In this document: piece after piece, positions 6,932 through 16,132 of the stretch | Position numbering within the stretch: position 1 is the stretch's first letter | Layout of the letters: every line of letters begins with the position of its first letter | From: Pandoraea captiosa | GTDB lineage: Bacteria; Pseudomonadota; Gammaproteobacteria; Burkholderiales; Burkholderiaceae | Assembly (NCBI RefSeq): GCF_902459775.1 | Contig: NZ_CABPSQ010000006.1 | Span: 1-64,000, forward strand | Length of the DNA: 64,000 bases | Reading direction: 5' to 3' | The notes under the pieces: generated by a model | Databases searched by the model: none | What the model was told of the DNA's origin: nothing | Seen by the model: only the letters and a program-made list of their open reading frames with translations | Translations under genes and position numbers: made by a program

Positions 6932-8713
6932 TCAAATCCAGGTGGACTCGACCTCGATACGTCGCGTGTCACGGCGCTCGGCGCGGCTGTCTGCCAGCCC
7001 GACCGGCATGTCGCGCCCCGGCATCGACTCACCTTCAGGCACCGGCGCGGCGATGCGCGGCTGCACGTTCGTCTGCTGTCTGATTCCGTCCCTCTGCTCT
7101 GCGTCGTCCTGCGTCGCCATACAGGGCAATGCACCGACCACCCGCTCCAGCAGCGCCGCGCTCCAGTGTTGATACAGCAGCAGCAGGCGATACGACGCCC
7201 GTACCGGCGTCGTACTGCCGCTCTCCCAGGCGTCGCCCGTCCACCGCTGGCCCCATGGGCTCTCCGCAGGATGCAGACTCAGGTAATTCAGACCGTCGAC
7301 GCTCGACGCATGACATGGCACATCGAATTCGCCGCAGGCAAGCGCGATCTGACTTGCGGACAAAGGACGCTGGGAAGCGAGTAAGCACTCGCACAAGGTT
7401 GGCTGCGATGCAATCCTCGCAAGCAGCGGTGTATCGCAATGCTGTGCGAGTTGCGTCACGCGCGCGACGCGGCGTTGTATCGCCCCTTTGTCTTCGCACG
7501 ACACATGCGCCAGCCGTTCGCACAACGCATGCCATCGCCGCGTGAGGCTCGCGGCGTCGCAAGCGAAGGCCTCGTTGCGCGCCCACGTGCCGAGCAGGCT
7601 GGTCACTGCGCGACACGAGTCGAGCATCAGTCCGGCGACACGCAGAATGCCGCGATAACCGTCGGCCGTATCCGATGCGCCGGAGAACCACGAAGGTATC
7701 CATAGCCCCAACCGCGCGGGCGGCACGGCCGAATTGGCGAACGTAAACAGCGTGGCCACATCGCGTGCGCGGGTGAGCCTCGCCAGCGTGTTCCGCCATG
7801 ACGGCACGGATGCCGCGGATGCTGCCCCAGCCGACGGCAGCAACACGCACGCTTCGAGCAAACGACACCCCGCATCCATTCGCTTGAGAATTTCATCCAC
7901 CGCGTGGTGGCGAATGAGCGTGGGCGAACCCAACGACTGCGTCAATACGCCCTTGACGCCTTCGAGCGCCAGCAGCGACCAGTCCGCCCACGGCACGCCA
8001 AACGGCGTATTGGCCGCGGTCATGCCTCGCACGACACCGCCGTCCATGCCCGGGGGGATATCGGTGGGGACGCCGGTGGGGAGGTCGGGGTTAGGGTCTG
8101 AGTGGCTTCCGACATCCCCTTCACGCTCTCGATAGATGCCCGCCGCGATCACGCCGAGCAACGACAGATTGCCCAGGAGCGACAGGATGTCGCGTGCGGC
8201 ACGAAAGCCCCAACCACGCCGACCGGTCGCCGCCACGGTGTCGAGCCAGGCGCTCACGTCGTCACAAAGACGTTCGACATGCCGTGTCTCGGACGCCGAG
8301 GCGATTTCACCCTGAGTGGGCGCCAACATCGCCTCGACCTGCCGCTGGTTCTGCGCCAGACGCGCGTCGCGCGCATGCGCCAACGCGAACTCCTTGCGAT
8401 AGAAGTGCTGGCTGGGCCCGGTCGTCACCCAGAGGCCTGCCCACGCTGTCGCAAAGGGCTTCGCCAGTGCCGGATCGACACGACGCAACGTCGTCGCTCC
8501 GTGGGCCTGCCGCGTCTCGGCATCCGTCTGAAGTTGCACATTGCGCGCAGCGTTAGTGGCCAAGGTCAGTCTCATGCCGAAGTCCGCCCGCGCCGCGCGA
8601 CGGCACGCCGCCGCCTCGCGCGTGCCTGGCGGATCGATCGCCACTTCCGTGCGCTCCTTCATCCCCCAGTCCGGCCCCCGGCCGCTTGCGCCTGCACACT
8701 GTTGGTACCACAT
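6932..8713 (-). CDS. Hypothetical protein, 593 residues
   Basis: I do not recognise this protein. It is a 593-residue frame with no clear catalytic motif. Residues about 176-193 (ILSLLGNLSLLGVIAAGI) form the one strong hydrophobic stretch and could be a single membrane helix. The N-terminal 40 residues are charged and look neither like a signal peptide nor like a secretion leader I can name. The region about 100-165 looks helical and amphipathic, and residues 200-230 are Pro/Gly/Asp-rich. The C-terminal 50 residues are polar and low in complexity. It is transcribed alone, convergent with amt and divergent from the PilZ gene. The frame is much longer than chance, but the exact start (no good ribosome-binding site) is uncertain. 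Confidence 0.6.
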   Translation of the reverse strand: MWYQQCAGASGRGPDWGMKERTEVAIDPPGTREAAACRRAARADFGMRLTLATNAARNVQLQTDAETRQAHGATTLRRVDPALAKPFATAWAGLWVTTGPSQHFYRKEFALAHARDARLAQNQRQVEAMLAPTQGEIASASETRHVERLCDDVSAWLDTVAATGRRGWGFRAARDILSLLGNLSLLGVIAAGIYREREGDVGSHSDPNPDLPTGVPTDIPPGMDGGVVRGMTAANTPFGVPWADWSLLALEGVKGVLTQSLGSPTLIRHHAVDEILKRMDAGCRLLEACVLLPSAGAASAASVPSWRNTLARLTRARDVATLFTFANSAVPPARLGLWIPSWFSGASDTADGYRGILRVAGLMLDSCRAVTSLLGTWARNEAFACDAASLTRRWHALCERLAHVSCEDKGAIQRRVARVTQLAQHCDTPLLARIASQPTLCECLLASQRPLSASQIALACGEFDVPCHASSVDGLNYLSLHPAESPWGQRWTGDAWESGSTTPVRASYRLLLLYQHWSAALLERVVGALPCMATQDDAEQRDGIRQQTNVQPRIAAPVPEGESMPGRDMPVGLADSRAERRDTRRIEVESTWI

Positions 8714-9062
8714 CGCATCCTCCCCGCCAGAACGTCGCCGGACCCGCCGGCAAACCGTCGACTATAGGGAGATGACATCGAACGCGCGGCGTCCTACAGG
8801 ACGGACACGCGCCCATTCCACTGCACGCAGGCATCGACGCGTGTGCGTCTTCCCTCGTCAGCGTCACCCCAGCGAGTGCCCACTTACGCAGCTTGTGCAT
8901 ACGCTTATGCAGACGCTCGTGCACGCGCTTGCGCACAATATCGGCCCTGCGGAATCGCGTCCCCTCTCGCCAAGTGCCGATGCGTCGCGGTAGACTTTCG
9001 CCACATCGGACGTCTACGGTCGTCTCAGGCGCTCCGGCGAGCGCCCACTTCGCTCAATCGTT
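8714..9062. other. Divergent intergenic region
   Basis: About 350 bases between the 593-residue gene and the PilZ gene. Apart from the 12-base tandem repeat described separately I see no gene, terminator or recognisable promoter. Confidence 0.6.
8884..8943. repeat. 12-bp degenerate tandem repeat
   Basis: Units TGCATACGCTTA (8896), TGCAGACGCTCG (8908) and TGCACGCGCTTG (8920) are in register, with weaker copies on each side (8884, 8932). The array lies 120 bases upstream of the PilZ gene start. Confidence 0.7.
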
Positions 9063-10064
9063 ATGTCTACCAACACATCTGCTCAACCGCCCGTCGCGAC
9101 GCCTGTGCTCGCCCCGGGCCTCCCCCTCGTCGCCCTGACCCCCGAGGAGATTCCGTTGGGCGAAGCCCTGCCCTGGGCCATCGTCGACCGTAACGGCGAG
9201 CCGCTGCTGGCCGCTGGCGACATCGTGCCGACGCAGGCGGGACGCGACTGGCTGTTCACCGCATTCGTGCCCCATCGCGTGGCTACGCTCGGTGAGGACG
9301 AGACGGCGTTGGCGGACGTCGACGTCGCGACGCAAGCCCCCACTGACGCGGCTCCCGCTGTCGCAGCGGCCGCTGCGGGTATGCCGGCGCAGTATGCACT
9401 CGCAGACCTGAATCTGCGTCCCGGCGACTGGTTGCAGATTCAGTTGCCGCCCGGCGCAGGTTCGCAACGCGTGCGCACCCGTGTCATCGGTCATGCGCCG
9501 AATCAGATGCTGTTTGTCACGGCACCCACCGGCCGCGCCGCGCCCCCTACCCTGCAAGCGAGCGAACGCCTCGAACTCTGGACGTTCTCGGGCGAAGACA
9601 TTTATCACTTCGTCTGCACGGTCGAGCGCGTCGAGCGCACGCCATTCGATTACGTCGTCCTCTCGGCGCCGGCACAGATCCGTCGCAAGGTGCTGCGCCG
9701 CTCGCAGCGCGTACCCGCCAGGCTCGTCGTCTCGGTGGGCATTGCAGACGCCAGTGCCAGTGCCAGTGCCAACACAACGGCGCCCTCGCGCCATCTTGCC
9801 TTGTTGCAGGACATCAGCGCCGAAGGTGTGTCGCTGCTCGCGGACACGCCACTGGGCGCACCGGGCGAGACCGTGCAGCTGGCCTTCCGTGTGCGCGTGG
9901 GCGACATCGACATGCCGATCGACACCGCCGGCACGATTCGCGGCGTGCAGCAAGGCGAGGACGGACATCTGCACGGCATCGAACTCTCGGCCCCCGAACC
10001 ATCGCATTACGTCGCCCTCAAGTGCTATGTCTACGAGCGCCTCCTCGCGCTCGGGAGCGCCTGA
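9063..10064 (+). CDS. PilZ-domain protein, candidate cyclic-di-GMP receptor
   Basis: A 333-residue cytoplasmic protein. The C-terminal PilZ domain begins near residue 215 and shows both nucleotide-binding motifs: RRSQR and, after an Ala/Ser-rich loop, DISAEG (the D/NxSxxG motif). The middle part (residues about 115-210) fits the YcgR-type regulatory beta domain that precedes PilZ. The N-terminus (EALPWAIVDRNGEPLLAAGD) resembles the short domain found in front of some HD-GYP proteins. It could couple cyclic-di-GMP to motility or the cell surface, but no flagellar genes are nearby. Its stop codon overlaps the start of the IclR gene (TGATG). Confidence 0.82.
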   Translation: MSTNTSAQPPVATPVLAPGLPLVALTPEEIPLGEALPWAIVDRNGEPLLAAGDIVPTQAGRDWLFTAFVPHRVATLGEDETALADVDVATQAPTDAAPAVAAAAAGMPAQYALADLNLRPGDWLQIQLPPGAGSQRVRTRVIGHAPNQMLFVTAPTGRAAPPTLQASERLELWTFSGEDIYHFVCTVERVERTPFDYVVLSAPAQIRRKVLRRSQRVPARLVVSVGIADASASASANTTAPSRHLALLQDISAEGVSLLADTPLGAPGETVQLAFRVRVGDIDMPIDTAGTIRGVQQGEDGHLHGIELSAPEPSHYVALKCYVYERLLALGSA

Positions 10065-10858
10065 TGGTCAAGACGAACGCCCCGGACGCCGAACGCCCGC
10101 GCACACTCGCCAGCCAGACCCTTTTCCGAGGACTCGATATCGTGGAAGCGGTGGCGGCCGGTATCGATACCGTGCCCGCACTATCTGCACATACGGGCAT
10201 TACACCGTCGACCACGCACCGCATTGCATCGGCGCTCGTGCACGCGGGCTACCTGCGTTTCGAGCCGCGTCGCGGCTATCGGCTTGGTAACAAGCTCATC
10301 GAACTGGGCTTTCTCGCGTATCGTCAGATCGACCTGCCGCGCGTGGCGCGCCCGACACTCGAAATGCTCGCCAGCGAAACGCAGGACACCGTGCACCTGG
10401 CTATCGCCGACGGCTGGGAAGTGATGTATCTGGATAAGCTCCCCGGTCAACGCGCGATCGAGATCAGCTCGCGCATAGGCGGGCGCAAGCCGATTTGCGT
10501 GACGGGCGTGGGCAAGGCCCTGCTGCTCGATCAGGACGAGGCGCAATGGCGCGCGCAGCTTGAGCACTATCAGTCGCAGGCGCCGTCGCATCCCGTCGAT
10601 ACCGATGCCTGGCTCGCCCGCATGCACGACTACGCGCGCCACGGCTATGCGCTGGATCTGGAGGACGACACGCCGCAGATTCGTTGCGTGGCTGCCCCCA
10701 TCTATGACGCGAGTCAGCGCATCGTCGCCGCCATCAGCGTGTCGAGCACGACCAAGTACATGAGCCGCGAGCGCATGCAGGAACTCGTGCCGAGCGTGAA
10801 GCACGCGGCGGCACAGATCAGCCGTCAACTTGGCTGGTCGGGCAACCCGCGCGGATAA
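10064..10858 (+). CDS. IclR-family transcriptional regulator
   Basis: A 264-residue regulator with an N-terminal winged helix-turn-helix (LFRGLDIVEAVAAGIDTVPA followed by TPSTTHRIASALVHAGYLRF) and the C-terminal IclR effector domain (ETQDTVHLAIADGWEVMYLD, RIGGRKPICVTGVGKALLLD). The start is set by the TGATG overlap with the PilZ gene, implying translational coupling. IclR proteins often control aromatic and acid catabolism. The mhpE-mhpF pair lies just beyond, convergently, and is the obvious candidate target, though this is inference. Confidence 0.88.
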   Translation: MVKTNAPDAERPRTLASQTLFRGLDIVEAVAAGIDTVPALSAHTGITPSTTHRIASALVHAGYLRFEPRRGYRLGNKLIELGFLAYRQIDLPRVARPTLEMLASETQDTVHLAIADGWEVMYLDKLPGQRAIEISSRIGGRKPICVTGVGKALLLDQDEAQWRAQLEHYQSQAPSHPVDTDAWLARMHDYARHGYALDLEDDTPQIRCVAAPIYDASQRIVAAISVSSTTKYMSRERMQELVPSVKHAAAQISRQLGWSGNPRG

Positions 10859-10867
10859 AACAGCAAC

Positions 10868-10899
10868 AAAAAAAGCCGGCCCGTCTGACGAGGGCCGGC
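10868..10899 (-). terminator. Intrinsic terminator downstream of mhpE
   Basis: Read on the minus strand, a GC-rich 8-base-pair stem (GCCGGCCC 10875-10882 with GGGCCGGC 10892-10899) is followed by seven T residues (complement of 10868-10874). It ends the mhpF-mhpE transcript and also lies 16 bases after the convergent IclR stop. Confidence 0.8.
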
Positions 10900-11052
10900 A
10901 TCGGCACGGAGAGGCCACTTGCTAAATATGACGTTGGGTGACGCCTTGGGTGAAATCCGTATGGGCACGAAGCCCATGGGCGACGCTTCGCGCCAGTGCA
11001 ACGAAGCGACGCCAACGCACAACGTGTCGTCGTGCGTCTTCCTGCCCGTCGA

Positions 11053-12072
11053 TCAGGCCGCGCGGCGCTTGAGCAGGTCGAGCGCGACGTCGACGATCAT
11101 GTCCTCCTGACCACCCACCATGCGACGCTGGCCCAGTTCCACCAGAATGTCCACGGTCTTCAGTTCGTAACGCGCAGCCGCCGCTTCCGCATGACGCAGG
11201 AAGCTCGAATACACGCCGGCATAGCCGAGCGCCAGCGTTTCGCGGTCCACACGCACGGCGCGGTCCTGCAACGGGCGCACGATGTCGTCGGCCGCATCCA
11301 TGAGCGTGTACAGATCGCAACCGTGGTTCCAGCCCAGACGCGACGCGGCTGCGATGAACACTTCCAGCGGGGCATTGCCCGCGCCGGCGCCCATGCCGGC
11401 CAGACTCGCATCGATACGATCGCAACCCTCTTCCACGGCGACGATCGAGTTCGCCACGCCCAGGCTCAGGTTGTGGTGCGCATGCATGCCGGTCAGCGTC
11501 TCGGGCTTGAGCACATCTTTGAATGCGCGGAAGCGATCGCGCACATCGTTCATACCCAGCGCACCACCGGAATCGACCACGTAGATGCACTCCGCACCGT
11601 ACGATTCCATCAGCTTGGCCTGCTCGGCCAGATGCTGCGGCGTCGTCATGTGGCTCATCATCAGGAAGCCCACCGTGTCCATGCCGAGTTCGCGGGCATA
11701 GGCAATGTGCTGACGGGAGACGTCGGCTTCCGTGCAATGCGTGGCAATCCGCACCACGCGTGCACCAGCGTCATAGGCTTCGCGCAGGTCATGCACCGTG
11801 CCGACACCCGGCAGCAGCAGCGTGGCGACCTTCGCATGGGTGACAGTCTCGGCGACGGCGGCGATCCATTCCAGATCGGTGTGTGCGCCAAAGCCGTAGT
11901 TGAAGCTCGAACCGGCAAGGCCGTCGCCGTGCGCCACTTCGATGGAATCGACCTTCGCCTTGTCGAGCGCCGCAGCAATCGCCTTCACGTTGGCGATGCT
12001 GTACTGGTGACGAATCGCGTGACTGCCGTCGCGCAGCGTTACGTCGGAGATATAGAGCTTTTTCTGGGTCAT
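11053..12072 (-). CDS. mhpE: 4-hydroxy-2-oxovalerate aldolase
   Basis: A 339-residue class II pyruvate aldolase that splits 4-hydroxy-2-oxovalerate into pyruvate and acetaldehyde. The divalent-metal site is visible as [14 protein letters not shown] near the N-terminus and [15 protein letters not shown] in the second half. The C-terminal DmpG-type extension ([20 protein letters not shown]) forms the docking surface for the partner dehydrogenase. It lies 34 bases behind mhpF on the same strand, as expected for the channelled aldolase-dehydrogenase complex that ends meta-cleavage pathways. Confidence 0.94.
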   Translation of the reverse strand: MTQKKLYISDVTLRDGSHAIRHQYSIANVKAIAAALDKAKVDSIEVAHGDGLAGSSFNYGFGAHTDLEWIAAVAETVTHAKVATLLLPGVGTVHDLREAYDAGARVVRIATHCTEADVSRQHIAYARELGMDTVGFLMMSHMTTPQHLAEQAKLMESYGAECIYVVDSGGALGMNDVRDRFRAFKDVLKPETLTGMHAHHNLSLGVANSIVAVEEGCDRIDASLAGMGAGAGNAPLEVFIAAASRLGWNHGCDLYTLMDAADDIVRPLQDRAVRVDRETLALGYAGVYSSFLRHAEAAAARYELKTVDILVELGQRRMVGGQEDMIVDVALDLLKRRAA

Positions 12073-12106
12073 GATGAGGTGTGTCTCCTGTTAGCGCGTG
12101 CGACGT

Positions 12107-13051
12107 TCACGCCGCGAGCGCCAGGCGGGTGGCGGCGATGCGATCGGCACAGGCCAGCGCAGCGCTGGTCATGATGTCGAGGTTGCCCGCGTAGGCCGGC
12201 AGGTAGTGCGCGGCGCCTTCCACTTCGAGGAATACCGAGGTCTTCAGACCCGTGAGTTTGCCCAGTCCCGGCACGTTGAGCGGACGCGATGCGTCGAACA
12301 GCTCGAACTGCACCTTCTGCTTGAGACGGTAGCCCGGCACGTACGCGTGCACCTTGTCGACCATCGCCTGAATGCTGGCTTCGATCGCGGCCTGATCGCC
12401 CGGCTCGGAGAGCACGAACACCGTGTCGCGCATGATGAGCGGCGGCTCGGCCGGATTGAGCACGATGATCGCCTTGCCGCGCGAGGCGCCGCCCAGCACT
12501 TCAATGGCCTTGGACGTCGTTTCGGTGAATTCGTCGATGTTGGCGCGCGTGCCCGGGCCTGCCGACTTGCTGGAAATCGATGCGACGATTTCGGCGTAGT
12601 GCACCTTGGCGACTTGCGAAATGGCCGCGACCATCGGAATCGTCGCCTGGCCGCCACACGTCACCATGTTGATGTTGCGGGCATCGAGGTGTGCGTCGAG
12701 ATTGATCGACGGAATCACGTACGGGCCAATGGCCGCCGGCGTCAGATCGATCACCTGCACGCCCCGGGCTTGCAGTAACTCGTTGTGATGCGCATGGGCT
12801 TTGGCCGACGTCGCGTCGAAGGCGATGCGGATGTCCTCGAAGCCCGGCATGGCCAGCAAGCCGTCGATGCCGCCTGCCGTCACGGGCACGCCCAGGCGCT
12901 GCGCGCGCGCCAGACCGTCCGAGGCCGGGTCGATACCGACCATCGCGCCCATTTCCAGATGCTCGCTGTTGCGCATCACCTTGATCATCAGGTCGGTGCC
13001 AATGTTGCCCGAGCCAATGATCGCCACTTTCTGTTTGCGTCGTTCCGTCAC
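12107..13051 (-). CDS. mhpF: Acetaldehyde dehydrogenase (acylating)
   Basis: A 314-residue NAD- and CoA-dependent enzyme converting the acetaldehyde from MhpE to acetyl-CoA. The Rossmann motif [14 protein letters not shown] is at the N-terminus and the catalytic cysteine lies in [12 protein letters not shown]. The frame extends upstream to 13093, but a GTG start at 13051 with an AGGAG site six to seven bases away gives the family length (about 312-316), so GTG is preferred. The upstream hydratase and ring-cleavage genes of a full meta pathway are not in the window. Confidence 0.93.
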   Translation of the reverse strand: MTERRKQKVAIIGSGNIGTDLMIKVMRNSEHLEMGAMVGIDPASDGLARAQRLGVPVTAGGIDGLLAMPGFEDIRIAFDATSAKAHAHHNELLQARGVQVIDLTPAAIGPYVIPSINLDAHLDARNINMVTCGGQATIPMVAAISQVAKVHYAEIVASISSKSAGPGTRANIDEFTETTSKAIEVLGGASRGKAIIVLNPAEPPLIMRDTVFVLSEPGDQAAIEASIQAMVDKVHAYVPGYRLKQKVQFELFDASRPLNVPGLGKLTGLKTSVFLEVEGAAHYLPAYAGNLDIMTSAALACADRIAATRLALAA

Positions 13052-13856
13052 TGTCGTCTCCTGAACGTATCCGTCCACCGGTATGAAGCGCATCGTAATT
13101 CCGCCTCATCGTTAATGTCAACATGTAAACATGGATCTCACATATTGAGATTAAAGACATCAACGGCTTATCCACATTTTTTGTTCACAAGCCCGTTGAT
13201 AACTTGCGGAAAAGCATCGCAAGTGCCTGATCCGACAAGGAAGATTTTCCGCGCGCGAAAGTTGGGCCACGTGCTGCAAAACGAGGCGTGGCGCGGGTTT
13301 GCAGGGCACTTCGTTATCCACAGAATCTGTTTGCAAGCCGGTGGACAACTCGCGGATAGCTATCGCAAGTGCTTGATCGGAAGGAGAAAAAACATTGAGC
13401 GCATTTGCTGCGCCACGGTGACTGCCTCTGTCCGTATCGGTCGACGCAGAATCCGATGGAACGCGGCAAGGGCACGGTGCGATTCCGCAGGCGTGTGTTA
13501 TCCACAGAAAATGTTCACAACCCGGTGAATAACGCGTCGATATCCGCAGTATGTCTTTGACGCCAAAGGACTTCTTTGACGCGCAGCGGCTTCGGTCAAT
13601 CGGCGCCTGTCTACGGGGCAAGCCAGAGAAATCACGCAAACCACAGCGCCGAACGAACTGTCCCGACGCCGGCGGGGTCTAGTAGACGCTTTCTGATGGC
13701 CAACCCGGCGATGGCGTTATACGGTTCGCGTACCGCCCGTCGGGCGCACGTTTCCAAATCCTCCCCCTCATCGGCACATCGAAGCACCGAAGCACCGAAA
13801 CAGTACGGTGTCGAAGCTCTGCATCGACCCGTTCCCGCAACACCATTCACGTCACC
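13052..13856. other. Long intergenic region with repeated DnaA-box element
   Basis: About 800 bases between mhpF and pagP that hold three copies of a DnaA-box-containing element (13168-13533). The rest, 13540-13856, shows no clear promoter or gene. A short open frame at 13576-13860 overlaps the pagP start and has no ribosome-binding site. Confidence 0.7.
13168..13533. repeat. Three DnaA-box repeat elements
   Basis: Perfect DnaA boxes TTATCCACA occur at 13168-13176, 13314-13322 and 13498-13506. Each is followed 18 bases on by a degenerate inverted half (GTTGATAAC 13195-13203, GTGGACAAC 13341-13349, GTGAATAAC 13525-13533). Between copies 1 and 2 the similarity continues for about 40 more bases, including ATCGCAAGTGC and TGATC. 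Either a DnaA-titration/replication-control site or a family of extragenic repeats. Confidence 0.8.
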
Positions 13857-14519
13857 ATGACTACGCCCCCCCAGATCACCGGGCGGCTCGCGCCATCGAT
13901 TTCACTCGCATCGCCAGCCACACCCATCCGCCATTCCCGCAACCCAAGGTTCGCTGCGCTGACATTGGCGCTCAGCCTGGCGGCACTTTTTTGTCCCAGC
14001 GCCGCGCATGCGGACGATTCGCCTGGCGTCATCTCGACCTGGACAGGTGCTATCGCCGACGAATTTCGCGAGGTCGCCACGCAGGGAGCGAGCGACCTTT
14101 ATGTCCCGTTGCATACCCACCATCTGCGATTCGCGTACACGAGCGAGAAGATCGCGCAGTTCAACGAAAACCCGTGGGGCCTCGGATACGGACGCGCGCT
14201 CTCCGACGGCAAGCACGGCTCGCGCATGCTGTACGCCATGGCGTTCAAGGATTCGCATAACGACTGGTCGCCGATGGCGGGCTACGGGCGCATCTGGAAT
14301 GTCGCGAACGCTGGCCCCGTTCGCTTCGGTCTCGGGTATACCGTCTTCCTGATGTCTCGCTCGGACACGCTTGGTGGCGTGCCTTTCCCCGCCGCATTGC
14401 CGCTAGTCGAAGTGGGACTCGGGCGCGCGGCGCTCGCCACAGCCTATATCCCCGGCGGTAAAGGCAACGGCAACGTGCTGTTCATCTTCGGGCGCTATAC
14501 GTTCGGCAAACCGGGCTGA
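13857..14519 (+). CDS. pagP: Lipid A palmitoyltransferase PagP
   Basis: A 220-residue outer-membrane beta-barrel enzyme that moves palmitate from phospholipid to lipid A, helping resistance to antimicrobial peptides. A signal peptide is present (FAALTLALSLAALFCPSAAHA), preceded by an N-terminal extension of about 30 residues. The mature part has the PagP segments DLYVPLHTHHLRFAYTSEKI (with active-site His) and FNENPWGLGYGR. The true start may be internal, since no ribosome-binding site is seen at 13857. It converges on the MFS gene with only two bases between stops. Confidence 0.9.
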   Translation: MTTPPQITGRLAPSISLASPATPIRHSRNPRFAALTLALSLAALFCPSAAHADDSPGVISTWTGAIADEFREVATQGASDLYVPLHTHHLRFAYTSEKIAQFNENPWGLGYGRALSDGKHGSRMLYAMAFKDSHNDWSPMAGYGRIWNVANAGPVRFGLGYTVFLMSRSDTLGGVPFPAALPLVEVGLGRAALATAYIPGGKGNGNVLFIFGRYTFGKPG

Positions 14520-14521
14520 TC

Positions 14522-15901
14522 TCAGGCGGACGTTTCGCCATAGACCTCCGCCGCCTCAGAAGCAACGTCGGACACCGGCATGGTGCGCGCGTACCATGCG
14601 CCAAAGCCTGCGATATAACAATAGGCAAGTGCCGGCACCAGAAACGACAGCACGATCCCGACGCCATCGGCCAGCGCGCCTTGCAGATAAGGCAGCACTG
14701 CACCGCCGACGATCGCCATGCAAATCAGTCCACCGCCTTCGCTTACCCTCGCGCCCAGCCCGCCCACGGACAACGAGAAAATCGTCGGAAACATGATCGC
14801 ATTGCCCAGGCCGCATGCCAGCAGCAGCCACATAGCGAAAGATGCCGGCAGCACCAGCGACACCAGTATCAACGTGAGGTTGTAGAGCGCGCAGAGGCTC
14901 AGCATTCGCCCGGGCGACACCTTCCGCAGCAGCCACGCACCGACGAATCGCCCCACCATCGCCCCGCCCCAGTACAGCGCGAGATAACGGCTCGCGTGCG
15001 CGTGATCGGCAATGCCCGTTGGCGTTTGGGTCAGGTAGACGATCAAGAAACTTCCGATACTCACTTCCGCGCCAACATAAAGAAATAGCGCCACGATGCC
15101 GTAACGCAAGGGACGGTGCGCCAACAGGCTGCGCACATTGCCGAGGATGCCCGGTGGCGACGCGTCGTTCGCGCGCGGCTCCGGCAAGGTCAGACGCCAC
15201 AGGGCAACGCCACCCAACACCAGCACGGCGGCGAGCAATCCGTACGGACCCCGCACGGAATCGACCGGGTGAGCGCCGAGCGCGACTGCCGAACTCGCCT
15301 GCGGCGCGAGGATCCAGAGCGCGGCGAGCGGCGGGCCGACGGTGGTGCCCAGCGAGTTGAACGCCTGCACCAGCGTGAGACGACTGGCCGCCGCCCCTCG
15401 CGAACCGAGGGTCTCGACATAGGCGTTTACCGCGACCTGCAACAAGGTAATGCCGCTTGCGAGCACGAACAGGGCGGCGAGAAAGCAAGGGTAGGAAACG
15501 AGTGCGGCTGCCGGGAAGAACAACGCACAGCCGAGTCCGGCGAGCCAGAGCGAACTCGCAAGCGCGCGCCGGAAGCCGACCCGGGCGGTGTACTGTCCTG
15601 CCGGATACGACACGACGAAGTACGCGGCGAAGAAACTCGACTGAATGAGCGCCGCGTCGCGATACGTCAGGTCGAAGGCGGCCTTGAAGTGAGGCACCAG
15701 AATGTCGTTGAGCGACGTAATGAGCCCCATCGCGAAGAAAAGCGTCGCCAGCATCGCGAGTACGCGATTCGCGGAAGGCGGTGGGGAAGATAAAAAAGCA
15801 GGGCAAGCAGAAGAAGTGGAAGAAGCCGGAGGACGACGAGAGGACGAAGCGAGCGTCGTTGCATCGGGAGAACCAGGGTCACGTGTGCGGTCGACAGGCA
15901 T
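14522..15901 (-). CDS. Sugar MFS transporter, FucP/GluP type
   Basis: A 459-residue inner-membrane carrier. The first helix (LFFAMGLITSLNDILVPHFK) carries the Asn-Asp pair whose aspartate is the proton site in the fucose and glucose/galactose permease family, and the segment TLLQVAVNAYVETLG is also typical. The N-terminal 45 residues are Ser/Pro-rich and low in complexity, which is unusual; a GGAG site supports the long start at 15901, but an internal start near residue 49 is possible. No sugar-catabolic genes are adjacent, so the substrate stays open. Confidence 0.85.
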   Translation of the reverse strand: MPVDRTRDPGSPDATTLASSSRRPPASSTSSACPAFLSSPPPSANRVLAMLATLFFAMGLITSLNDILVPHFKAAFDLTYRDAALIQSSFFAAYFVVSYPAGQYTARVGFRRALASSLWLAGLGCALFFPAAALVSYPCFLAALFVLASGITLLQVAVNAYVETLGSRGAAASRLTLVQAFNSLGTTVGPPLAALWILAPQASSAVALGAHPVDSVRGPYGLLAAVLVLGGVALWRLTLPEPRANDASPPGILGNVRSLLAHRPLRYGIVALFLYVGAEVSIGSFLIVYLTQTPTGIADHAHASRYLALYWGGAMVGRFVGAWLLRKVSPGRMLSLCALYNLTLILVSLVLPASFAMWLLLACGLGNAIMFPTIFSLSVGGLGARVSEGGGLICMAIVGGAVLPYLQGALADGVGIVLSFLVPALAYCYIAGFGAWYARTMPVSDVASEAAEVYGETSA

Positions 15902-16132
15902 GCATGGCTCCAGGTAAAGAGGCGAGTCTGGGCAGTGTAGACCGCACTATCGATGCCGGGATACGAGAGGAATCCGAATTTTGTGTGACACCCACTGGTT
16001 CGTCATTTTGTCGGCATGCCGCGAAAAGGGCCCGTTCTCCCTTGTTTTTCACCGTTTTCGGCTCTTGTCAGCCGACGCCTTTTGATCGACTATCCGCAGC
16101 ATAGGACATGCCGCCACATTCGGGAAAACATC

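Noticed and set aside
13168-13533. A chromosomal or plasmid replication origin
   Set aside because: DnaA boxes are present, but there is no dnaA, dnaN, rep or par gene and no AT-rich unwinding region beside them. Kept only as a repeat or titration candidate.
13576-13860. Small plus-strand gene upstream of pagP
   Set aside because: Overlaps the pagP start, lacks a ribosome-binding site and encodes low-complexity Ser/Arg/Ala sequence.
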